The notes under the pieces: generated by a model
The model's input: the letters and a program-made list of their open reading frames with translations, nothing else
Database searches by the model: none
Told to the model about the DNA's origin: nothing
Shown here: positions 23,205 to 32,995 of the stretch, one piece after another
Layout of the letters: each line of letters starts with the position of its first letter
How positions within the stretch are numbered: position 1 is the stretch's first letter
From: Panax quinquefolius
Taxonomy: Eukaryota; Streptophyta; Magnoliopsida; Apiales; Araliaceae
DNA length: 64,000 nucleotides
Assembly (NCBI GenBank): GCA_020205615.1
Contig: CM035170.1
Coordinates: 28,491,568 to 28,555,567 of the forward strand
Reading direction: 5' to 3'
Program-made: the position numbers and the translations under genes

Positions 23205-23970
23205 CGCGGTAGAATGACTCTTTTCTAACTATTACAATGTTAGTTGGAATCTTTAAAAAATAAAATGTTGGTTGGCATCTTTAAAAATAAAATTGTTAGA
23301 ATGTTGTTGCCGTTACTTAACATTAAGATTCTTTTCTCATAACTAATTGAACCAATTCATTTGTTAGGTATATAAAAAGCATGTAATATATTTATTATAT
23401 ATTTGAAAATATCCAACATGCAAGCCTAATCAAATCACAATTCAATGGTCAAGGCATGGTCTGATCTGGCAAGCTTAAGTCAACGACATGAACTAGCCTA
23501 ACCTGATCAAAATCTAGTTGGCTCAGGCCAAACCAGGCTGACATGTTGTGCATGTTATCTTGAAAACTTTATTTTGAGAACGATGAGAGTAATTATTTAT
23601 GTCTTTGGAACTACAAGACTAAAAAAACTTGTACTCCAAAAGTATGCCTACGAGTGCAATAAATCTTGTTCATTAAAAAAATGTCAAAATTAATTCTACT
23701 TATGTATTTTGTGGTCATTTAGAAACTTAATCTTTTGTTGTCAATCAAAAATAGTAGTAGTTAATAGTTGATTATTGTCAAATATAATTTAAGCCACCGA
23801 ACAGGCTGAAATTTTCAATGCTCCTATAAAAGCTAATACTTGCCATATAGCTTCTAGCTTTCAAATGCAATTGATTCCTTATCTACTATAGTAAGAACAA
23901 AAAGCTTCCTACAAAGTTCATGCTTCAAGTATCTACTTTTTTTAATTAATTACTTAATTACCAATTGGAA

Positions 23971-24046
23971 CATTTAAATCTTTTAAAGTAATCATTAATC
24001 AATAACCCCATTTAAATCTTTTAAAGTAATCATTAATCAATAACCC
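23971..24046. repeat. 38-bp perfect tandem duplication
   Basis: Two identical 38-bp units, each starting CATTTAAATCTTTTAAAGTA and ending AATAACCC. The identity implies a recent duplication or a replication slip. Confidence 0.92.
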
Positions 24047-24103
24047 CCCATTCACACATCTTCCACTTATTAGAAGAAAATGGAGGGGAAAAAAAGAAAA
24101 GAA

Positions 24104-24165
24104 AGAAAAGATGGAGGGGGGGGAGGGAGGGGAGGGAGGGGAGGGGAGGGGGGGGGCTGGAGGCT
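24104..24165 (+). repeat. G-rich polypurine tract with quadruplex potential
   Basis: At least eight runs of three or more G separated by one to three A bases, including runs of four to ten G. It meets the common G-quadruplex pattern many times over. The minus-strand shadow reads as a Pro-rich peptide, which I do not take as coding. Confidence 0.8.
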
Positions 24166-24774
24166 TATTTTCTTTCTTTTGGCTATGCCTTGTGTGAACA
24201 TGGTTTAGCAAGTTTAAGAAGGAAGAATAAGAATCAAGGGAGATAAAGGTGGGGGTTGGGGTGGTGGTGGTGGACCTGGTGGGGGGTGGCGGTGAGGCCC
24301 TTGAAATCATGGCAGATTTGATATGATTGATATTTATGCGCATGCTAACTATAGTAAAGTATTCTGGTGACTGTTTCTCTTTCTAATTTTTTTTTCTATT
24401 TCTACTTTTTTAAAATCGATAGCGGAATTGATGTTTGGTAAATGTTTTTGCTTTGAAAAATGTCGAAAGTAAAATTAATTTTAGCAGTAAAAAAATAAAT
24501 AAAATAACATAAATAAATAAAATTACTTATTTAATTTTGACAACAATAAAAGTCATTCCAAGGTTAATGCATGGAATCTTATAACAAATTTTGAAATTAT
24601 AACTCTTCATAAAATACACTAAAATTAACTTTAAAATATTGTTATTAAAAAAAATATTATTTAATTTTGTTTTCACTAATGAAATCATTAATAACAAAAA
24701 CACAGTCAACAAAAATATAAAAGAAACATGAAAGTACAAACAGTTATCAAGTGAATTCTTTAGCTTTTTTTTAG

Positions 24775-24924
24775 GGAATTGTTAAATCCACAACACTTTT
24801 TTGTTATCTCTACAATAAAAGTGTCGCTGTAGATGTATAACGATGGTGAAAACGATAGCTATAGGATCTATAGCGATACTTTTGTTGTGAAAATAATATT
24901 TTTTGTTGTGGATTTAACCGTTCC
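24775..24924. mobile_element. MITE with inverted repeats starting GGAA..GTTAAATCCACAACA
   Basis: 150 bp bounded by GGAATTGTTAAATCCACAAC on the left and the complement of GGAACGGTTAAATCCACAAC on the right (two mismatches). Inner parts (ACAAAAGT and AGCGAT-type text) also mirror each other. It has no coding capacity. The flanks are T runs on both sides (seven or more T), so a 9-bp target duplication is possible but cannot be read cleanly. Confidence 0.8.
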
Positions 24925-25545
24925 TTTTTTTCTTGTTGTGGAATCCATTTTCAAAAGCTGTATTCTCCCTTTATCTGGAAATATAAGAATCTCATTTGAT
25001 TTTTAAATTGTTTTTTCTTCTCCTAGTATGTTTATTTTGGACAAACATAAAACCATAGTTTACTAAAAACCATTCACTCCACATAAAATATCGCATTTAT
25101 AAAATTACAAATATTAATGACATATTTTTGTTCCATATTTTTTATAAAATATTAAATTGTTAGTTTAGTAGTTTTGACATAATAATAAATTATGATGACT
25201 AACTTAAAAACATTTTATTATTTTATATTATTATTAATAAAAAAGATTCTTTTTATAAAACAAAAAATTACATTAAATAGGACTCTTTTCATCGAAAAGA
25301 GTTACAGAGAAGGTAAAACTCATCCTATATTTTTAGAAAAATAATATATATTGCTATTTTATATGATAATTTTTTTAGTGCGAATTGCATAGATAACTAT
25401 AGATGATAATATTTTTACGATATATTTAATATAGTGAGCTAATTTTATAATTTTATATAATTCAATGTATTAATATATATCACAATCGGTAAAAATCTTT
25501 CATAATATATAGGAGCACTTATTTTTTTATCCGGCTATTACTATA
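24925..25545. other. AT-rich spacer
   Basis: No gene, repeat or regulatory element is recognised. It consists of AT-rich low-complexity text between two MITEs. Confidence 0.4.
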
Positions 25546-25712
25546 GAAGAAAATGGATCCGGTTAGCATGAAGTTTATATTTTTGGTAAGTTGGTCACTT
25601 GTTCAATAGAATAACGACATACATAGAGTCTCGCCTGCGTGTCAGCACTATATTGGCCAATTGACCAACTTACTCAAAAATAAACTTAATGCTAATCAGT
25701 TCTGAAGAAAAT
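25546..25712. mobile_element. Mutator-like MITE with 9-bp target duplication GAAGAAAAT
   Basis: The element spans 25555-25703 (149 bp). Its ends mirror each other as GGATCCGGTTAGCATGAAGT on the left and AGAACTGATTAGCATTAAGT read inward from the right, continuing into TTGGTAAGTTGGTCA / GAGTAAGTTGGTCA. Identical 9-bp flanks GAAGAAAAT are at 25546-25554 and 25704-25712. A 9-bp duplication is the hallmark of the Mutator superfamily. There is no coding capacity. Confidence 0.88.
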
Positions 25713-27188
25713 ATAGTTATTTGAGCCTTGCAAATGAGTGGAACGGTGAAAAGTGAAATGCCATTATTCATCTCTTATTTTCTTGTATGACTTTATAAAT
25801 ACTACTTGTTGGGACACGCGTTGCATGTGTAATTCATATTTTATTGATAATTAAATTTTAATTTTAAGAATAAAATAAAAGTATTGCTAAAATTATAGGT
25901 TGAAATATGAAAATTTTTAAATTTAGGAACTGAATTTTAGAAATAAATATAGTCAGACCAAAGAGACCAAGCGAGTGCTCCCACTTTATATATAGATTAT
26001 ATTTCAAATTCAGGATTTAATGTTAAGCAAAATATATGTAAAATTATATTTAAATTTGTCTATAGCAAATCTTAATATAGTATTTTACAAAGTTAAAAAT
26101 AAAAAATAAATAAAAAGAAAAACAACTCATTGTGTGAACAAAATAGTACTACCATTTAGAACGCTCAATTTGGTCATGAATTCATGATAAAGATGGTCAT
26201 ACCAAAGGGCATAAAATCAAATCCCCCATCATTAGACCTTGACCAGAAAAAAAAAATTGATAAAAAGGAAAAAGGAAAAAGGAAGAAGGAAGAAGGAAGA
26301 AGGAAGAAGGAAGAAGGAAGAAGGAAAAAGGAAGGATTTTCTGAAAACATCAAAAACTTGTGCACATTTGAATAGGTCCAATCCCTCCTGACCTCCTCCA
26401 AGGTTTGAAACAAGTACAAGAACCGTGTTTCTCTAAATTATGGTAGTGTTTGTTTATCTTTTTATATTTTTTAATAGTTTCATATTTGATTTGATAAGAA
26501 AATAAAGTTATTTGATAAAATTTTATTTATTTTTGATCGTCTTTTAATCGTAAGAGAAATATATAAATCTAAACTATTAAGAGTTGTCTTTTAATGAAAA
26601 ATTGAAATACGTGGAGTCTTTATAAATATTTTATTCTCTCCATTCCAAATTTTAAGATCATTATTGAGTTTTGAAAAGTCAATTTGAGATATTTTTAAAT
26701 TTAAAAGTCATTCAGATGTTTTATACTTTTTAGTTACCAAATAGTTTTTTAAGTTTATATATTATTTTACTTAGATAATTTAATTTATTAAGATATATTA
26801 ATCATTTATATCTTAATTGCTCAACTTTATCAAACATAGCCTAAAATTGGTAGTGACTATTGTAACGTTCTCGTTTTTAATTGTGCAAGTTCACATGTTT
26901 AAATCTACTTCAATATAGACGCTACAAATTAAGAGTAATACTTGTTGGAAATAGGTTTGACAAAATAAATATTAAAGCATTTTGAGGTTTAATTTATTGT
27001 AGTACCCACATTTCGAAAATGTCGGGTTTTTGCACAAATGCGTTCTCCTCAACGAGGAGTATAATATGGTATATTTATGTGTTCAAATCCATTAAGAATT
27101 GAATGAGAAAATTGACTCCAAAGTCACATACTTGAAATGTTTTAAATTGTAAAAGTCTCACATGGGGCATTAGTGAGAAAAATGAAGT
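25713..27188. other. AT-rich spacer
   Basis: No gene is recognised. Apart from a heptamer microsatellite at 26264-26334 I see nothing structured. Short frames on both strands over the microsatellite are low-complexity shadows. Confidence 0.4.
26264..26334 (+). repeat. (GGAAGAA)n heptamer microsatellite
   Basis: About ten copies of a 7-bp purine unit, GGAAGAA in the middle and GGAAAAA at both ends. A unit that is not a multiple of three lets all frames stay open as Lys/Glu-rich text, which explains the overlapping frames on both strands. Confidence 0.9.
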
Positions 27189-30100
27189 CTTTATGTGACA
27201 ATCCCAAAATAGGTACATTCCATCCAACCCATTCTGAGTCGTCAAATACATGGTACAGAAAACAACTACAACTTTATTACAACAATTGTCATACAAAATA
27301 CAACAACTCATGTGTTGTGAGTTTTGATACAAATATATATATCAACTATGACTCTTGACACCAACTTGGGTAGTACGTCACCGTGACATCTTACATAAAG
27401 GTATAGTCAAAAACCTGCTTTTAAATTAAAATCTTTGGGAAGTGCTCAAGAAACCTTCGTATACGGGGAGGCCACGCGCCTAGGTTATGATAGATATCAT
27501 ATGGCCACGTAATTATCCTCGTCAATCTAATAGACCCCAAAGAAAAACGAGAAGATTACTATCATATTCTTTGTAATGGTGAGTCTTCTCTTGACATATC
27601 ATTATCTCCACTGTCTCTAATTGAGAATTATACTTCAAACAAACATCAAGATCATATAGGTAGTGCGCGTACATATACTCAGTAAGTGGATGTGCACAAC
27701 CTTGTCTTATGATGACACGAGGTTGTATGTCATTAGACATCTTGTATGATAGTGACAAAACACCTTTCCAACATTGGGTTCGCCTCACCCTATATGATTC
27801 ACCAAATATAACTACTAAAAGATGTATACAACACACTTGTCTATACTGTTTAGGGAGAACTCCACAGCTAGAGACCACCGTTCTATTCCCTTGTTACCCC
27901 CGCTCGACCCAGCTACACTCTTATTACCTGAAAGGAATTGTGAAGCAAAAGGGTGAGCACAACTAGCCCATTAAAGAATATTATGACTAAAGATAATTAA
28001 ATTATCAATAGCCTTCATCAGTAATAAATCAGAGATTTAGAACATATGGTAGATGATAATACTTTTCAACCATAGTTGCAGCGGAACGAGCAATCCATTA
28101 GAAGAGTCAAATAGACCATAAAGTCTATTATCTTCTCCATGTTAAAAGTCCACCAATAATGTTTTATCCCTGTAATATCAATCAACAATTCCTTTTCACA
28201 ATTATGTGAATAACTCATAATCATAATTGTAATTCTAAATTTCCTCTTCACATCCAGGACGAAGATAATTTTCATCACATGTCTTTACCTAAAACATCAA
28301 AGATCATTGTTATACCAAATCACAGTTCCTGTTTATAATCATACTAACAATTTCATCTTTGCACTATGGCCAAAGATATTCATCAACAGACCATCTTTGC
28401 ACTACAGGCCAAAGATATTCAACAACAGGTCATCTTTTCACTACGGGCCAAAGATATTCATCAACAATTCATCTTTGCACTACATGCCAAAGATATTCAA
28501 TAACAGTTCATCTTTGCACTACGGGCCAAAGATATTCAACAACAGTTCATCTTTGCACTACAGGCCAAAGATATTCAATAACAGTTCATCTTTGCACTAC
28601 GGGACAAAGATATTTAACAACAGATCATCTTTGCACTACATGCCAAATATATTCAACAACAGTTCATCTTTGCAATACATGCCAAAGATATTCATCAACA
28701 GTTCATATTTTCACTACAGGCCAAATATATTAATATCTCAAAGAAATATATAATCATTTCAAAATCTATATAAACCATAATTATAACCATGTTGATCAAT
28801 TCACCTTTGCACTTAAGCTAAAAATATTCAATTGTAAATTCAATGGTCATGATCATACCAAATAACGATTCAACTTTGCACTCATCGCCAAAGAGAACCC
28901 GTAGTCATGATCATACCAATAATCTACCCATCTTTACACTCAAGTCAAAGAGAAATTTCATCACCAGGATTATAAAAATGTTATATACGATAATAAAAAC
29001 AATATTATCAAAACATGGATTCAATCAAAGATAATAACCATAATAGACATCTTGGACTAAAGAAAAATTTCATTTTTCGGTGAATAGTGTTGTATTCGTG
29101 AATAGTAACCCTGACACAAAAAGGTAAAGTTTCACAATAAAATCCATATCAATATTTATAACACCTTAATCCAAATGTTATAAATTACTTAATAATATCA
29201 AAATCTTAATATTATTAATATTACAACAATATTTAATACTTTCTTAAACTTATAAACAATTTATTTAAATTATTTACACTTTACTAATTAATGCATTTAA
29301 TCATCATAAAATGCCAAACTCATAAGATTTCACCACCAATAACCAAAACCCTCATCAAAAATCTGCATATACCACATATATGATTCTCAAGCCATAAAAT
29401 CATATTTTCCAATCCCTTCTCATAACATATTTAATTCATTCATTCATAACTAGTCTATTTTCATGAAAAATACCAAATCAGTTTCAAAAATATTTTTTTT
29501 CTGGGATTTAGCAGAATATAGTCCCATATTGAACATATATTTTTCTAAGAATTTTTAAAATTCATTTACTATTTTTCATATGACCAAAACCACCGAATAT
29601 TTAGACATTTATCATAAATTGTACTTTTATCCAAAAATTTCTGAAATTCACAGTAGTAATCGATATTATATAGATGTACTCCCAATACAAATTTCATCAA
29701 TTTTGGAGTTAACCACAAAGAGTTATAAGTGGTTACTTTTAAAATAGTCTTTTCTCATAAAATTCACAACTCTTAATCTATACATCCAAAATCGCCATTT
29801 TGGACACAATCAAGAAAACTAATCAATTTATCATTTCAAATTTTTCCGAATTTTCAAAGGTCGGAAAAATTACTAACCGAAAAACATAACAACCCTTAAA
29901 ATCCCTTTACTATCCCTTACCTCAAAAGAAGCAAAGACTTCCATTTGGATATCGGATATGACGCTGAAGGAAACTTGCACTGATGAATATCAACTCACCA
30001 AGTATCTAAATACTCACAAAATACACTCAATAATCTAGAGAGAAAAAGAGAGAAAACTTATGAATTCTAGTGTGATTTTTAATTATAACTTAGCCCTCTA

Positions 30101-31146
30101 TTTATAGGAAAATGTTAGCACGCCGAAGCAGACTTGACCTACTACTTGATGGCTTTACCTGTTACTATTTCATCCACCAAAAATCAGCCATCTCCCCCAA
30201 CAACCAAGAGTGGGGCCCACTCAATTCTAGAATTTTCCACCAAAACCTAATTTCTAATCTCGCCACCTCTTAAAATTCATAACAAATTATACGCTCATTT
30301 TTAACGGTTCAAAATTTGTGGACATATACTCAACTTATATATGTATAACATATCCAAAAATTACAACGATCCAACGATCGGATTAAATATTATAACTCAC
30401 ATAATAAAGCTGTAAGAACACCGATTTGTTCTTTTAATACATCCAATCCAATTAAATACTGATAAAATACCTCAAAATTAATTCCTTCATTTATAACTAC
30501 ATAAATAAATCTATCATTTATATCCACATCAAATAAATATTTCCTTATAATATAAATCAATAATTAATTATTCACAAATAAAATTACAGAATCACAATAA
30601 TGACAACCAGGAAGTTCCCAAGAAAGAGGGGATTTCCGATAAGGATTTCTCCTTATTGGCGCGCAATTAGGTGACCAAACCTCTCATTGACAGAACTTTC
30701 TAGACATTGCCAATAATGCTATCTAATAATATTATTCAAATAATATGAATTATTGATCTGATAATGGAGATACTGTGCATTACTGTGTGCTACTGTGCAA
30801 CAACGCGTATTACTTTATTTTACCAACCGGGTATTCCAACAGTGTTAACGTTAACGATTACGCCGTTATTTATAAAAACTCAATTTTGTCGTTTTCTTCA
30901 TCCGACAATTATTCTGTTATGGGGGCCCACAAATGGTTACGCCGTCGTACGAATATTCCCCGACAGAAAGAATATTCCACGACCAAACGAATATTCCCCG
31001 ACAACAATGAATATTTTATAACCACTTGCGTATTTTGAAAATAATTTCATATATCACCCTTAACTTTGCTTTTTATCAATTTAACCATTTACTGAATAGA
31101 AAAATTGAATACTTTTATTTCATAAAATTCGGGGTCTTACACTTTA
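27189..31146 (-). mobile_element. Minus-strand solo LTR with target duplication CTTTA, enlarged by a minisatellite
   Basis: LTR from 31141 (complement GGGGTCTTACA) to 27194 (complement TGTGACAATCCC), 3948 bp, with CTTTA at 27189-27193 and 31142-31146. It matches the Ty3 LTR family of elements B and D: the U3 hairpin is at 30636-30659, TATA (complement of CTATTTATA) at 30098-30106, donor GAG|GTAAGG at 29920, cassette array at 28354-28742, and acceptor CCTTTCAG ending at 27928. Nearly 1 kb of the extra length is the expanded cassette array and a divergent block at 27360-27920 that is absent from the other LTRs. No internal region remains. Confidence 0.9.
28354..28742 (-). repeat. 39-bp hairpin-cassette minisatellite, 10 copies
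   Basis: Ten head-to-tail units of 39 bp (one of 38). Each plus-strand unit reads CATCTTTGCACTACGGGCC, AAAGATATTCA, then ACAACAGTT-like text. Within each unit ATCTTTG and CAAAGAT can pair around a 10-base loop (CACTACGGGC). The variable site is CAGG, CGGG or CATG before CC. Because 39 is 13 codons, two plus-strand frames stay open through the array. This is a by-product, not a repeat protein. The same cassette occurs in three to four spaced copies in every other Ty3 LTR here. Confidence 0.93.
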
Positions 31147-31240
31147 TATATGGGATGTTTGCTCAATGGGAAGGGCCCCAAGGGGCACCCCACTTTTGTG
31201 AAAGGGAGAGGACCTAGCCAAGGCTTGGTTCAAACCCACA
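31147..31240 (+). mobile_element. Possible tRNA-derived SINE head
   Basis: TTGCTCAATGGG at 31159-31170 resembles a polymerase III A box and GGTTCAAACCC at 31227-31237 a B box, with about 57 bp between them. This spacing and the GGGATGTTTGCTCAATGGG start are typical of plant SINE heads. There is no cloverleaf that I can fold confidently, and no clear tail or target duplication. Confidence 0.3.
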
Positions 31241-32359
31241 CGCGCGCGTCGCTGTTCGTCCGTTCGGTCGGTCCGGGTTTGGTTCTTATTAGATTTTGTT
31301 TAAGTTATTATCAATACTACGTAGTTTTGATGCGTGCCAACAGTAATAAACTGCTTATTTGGTGTATAAATTAATCTATCTCAAGCGCACTAAAACAAAG
31401 ATGAAAATTTTCCTCCCGCTCGCAAAAAATTTCATCTCCGTCCCGCTCTCAAGTAAAGATACTTTCCCGTTCTGCACTTCAATATTTTCTCGTTCCGTTC
31501 TGCAACAATCGTTTTCCCGTTTCTATTTGTAAGTATATTCGTGCACCATTTTCATGCTTCATTTATAAAGTTCAGTACATAACATAGAAATTGGTTCAAT
31601 GTGTTCTTAATTGTGAAGTGCTTCTAATTAAGAACTTGAAATCCGTTTTATCTTGGGAAGCAATTATTCAATTAATCATTAGCACTTGTGAGGGAATAAA
31701 TTTTCTTTAAGGAGACTTTGTGAATTCAAAGGACTCGGATTTATATGATTTTCATTTTATAATTGGTTTCTGTTTTATTTAATTTTTTTATCTATATATA
31801 TTAAATAATACTTTATATTACAGAAAATAATCTTAAAGCAAATTTACATTTTCTCGTAATTAAAGTATTATTTTATATGAATGTAAAATAAGTTTTTTAT
31901 ATATATATAACATTCTCAAAAATTATTAACATACTTGCTTTTGCATGTTAACTCATGTATATATTTTAATACATAGTAATCGGAAATTTAGTGTATGTTA
32001 ATACATGTTAATATAAAGTATTCTTATTATTAGATATATTACGTAAATATTACATATATTACATGTTATTAATTTATATATTTTGTTATTATATATAATA
32101 CATATTAACTGATTTATATATATTCTCATTATTGTTTGCCTTTAATGCTTTATTTAGTTTGCATGTTAATATACATAATATTCTCGTTATTGTTTGCATA
32201 TTAATATAACAGTTTATTTTGTTTACACGTTAATATATACTATTGTGTTAACATAAAGAATATTCTGCAAAACAAATTTGGAAACAAAAATTTGTTACAT
32301 CTTGTACAAACAGAAATTTGTTTCTGTTTATTGACAATTGTCTTCTTTGTATAACAGAA
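31241..32359 (+). other. Probable copia LTR/leader region
   Basis: Lies directly upstream of the copia gag start. 31400-31540 has repeated TTCCCGTTCTGC- and CTCGTTCCGTTCTGC-like pyrimidine text followed by TTTGTAAGTATATTC, a donor-like site, as found in some plant copia leaders. 31740-32340 is very AT-rich with TTAATATA-type repeats. I see no sure LTR borders or primer site. Confidence 0.35.
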
Positions 32360-32800
32360 ATGACATCAACTAGTACCATTCCTGCCGTGAGTATGTCTCA
32401 TGGAGAGAAGCCTGAAAGGTTCAATGGAACGAATTTCAAGCGTTGGCAACAAAAAAAATGCTATTCTATCTAACAACATCAAATTGGTACTTGCTTTCTA
32501 TAAGAGGACCGTCTCTACTCTTGTTGAAGGAGAAACCGACAAGGAAAAGGTGGCCGCAGCTGATGCATGGAAACATGCGATTTCCTTTCAGAACTATGTG
32601 ATGAATGGTTTAGATAATACATTATATAATGTATATTGTACAATTCAAACTGAAAAGAACTTTGGGAATCTTTAGACAAGAAATATAAAACTGAAGATGT
32701 TGGCATGAAGAAATTCATAATCGGTAGATTTCTTGATTATAAAATGGTAGATTCTAAAGCAGTTATCACTCAGGTTCAAGAATGTCAAGTAATTTTACAT
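32360..32800 (+). pseudogene. Ty1/copia gag, N-terminal part
   Basis: The ATG at 32360 opens MTSTSTIPAVSMSHGEKPER followed by FNGTNFKRWQQK, the usual start of plant copia gag (UBN2/DUF4219 type). An A8 run at about 32450 carries two extra bases and shifts the frame. The text then continues as VEGETDKEKVAAADAWKHA and NYVMNGLDNTLYNVYC, and after another shift [20 protein letters not shown] and [14 protein letters not shown]. It ends where short tandem repeats begin. The C-terminal gag part with its zinc knuckle is found on the same strand at 63317. Confidence 0.85.
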
Positions 32801-32995
32801 CACCATACTTATCACAACCGAAGATATAGATAACCATACTTATCAAAAATGAAGATGTAGATAATCAACCTTATCACAACCGAAGATATAAACAAACAAC
32901 CTTATCACAACCGAATATATAGAGAACCAACCTTATCACAGCCGAATATACAGAAAATTGAGTTAACCTTATTATAACCGAAGATAGATAAATAA
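32800..32995 (+). repeat. Degenerate tandem repeat of about 31-34 bp
   Basis: Six imperfect copies of CTTATCACAACCGAAGATAT followed by AGATAACCAAC-like text, directly after the copia gag fragment. Copies differ by small indels. Confidence 0.75.

Larger units (their letters stand above)
23205..24774. other. Low-copy AT-rich spacer with simple repeats
   Basis: No gene is recognised. It holds a 38-bp tandem duplication (23971-24046) and a G-rich tract (24104-24165). A TATA-like CTATAAAAGC at 23825 and a glycine-rich reading frame around 24240-24285 (KGGGWGGGGGPGGGW) hint at an old gene fragment, but frames are short and broken by stops. Confidence 0.4.

Noticed and set aside
23999..24343. Minus-strand Pro-rich 114-codon frame
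   Set aside because: Driven by the G-rich tract and the 38-bp duplication. No signal peptide or family motif is seen and no relative is recognised.
26174..26419. Frames on both strands over the heptamer repeat
   Set aside because: Low-complexity Lys/Glu or Phe/Leu/Ser text from (GGAAGAA)n.
28354..28742. CRISPR-like regular array
   Set aside because: Units are head to tail with no unique spacers, in a plant LTR.
28307..28753. Two overlapping plus-strand frames of 148 and 124 codons encoding 13-residue repeats
   Set aside because: The 39-bp minisatellite has a period divisible by three, so stop-free units keep two frames open. The same cassette is non-coding in all other LTRs, and the LTR is on the minus strand.
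30764..31038. Overlapping plus-strand frames near the start of the minus-strand solo LTR
   Set aside because: Antisense to the LTR, and two frames overlap in the same text. Similar shadows occur at 11722-12182 and 33075-33359.
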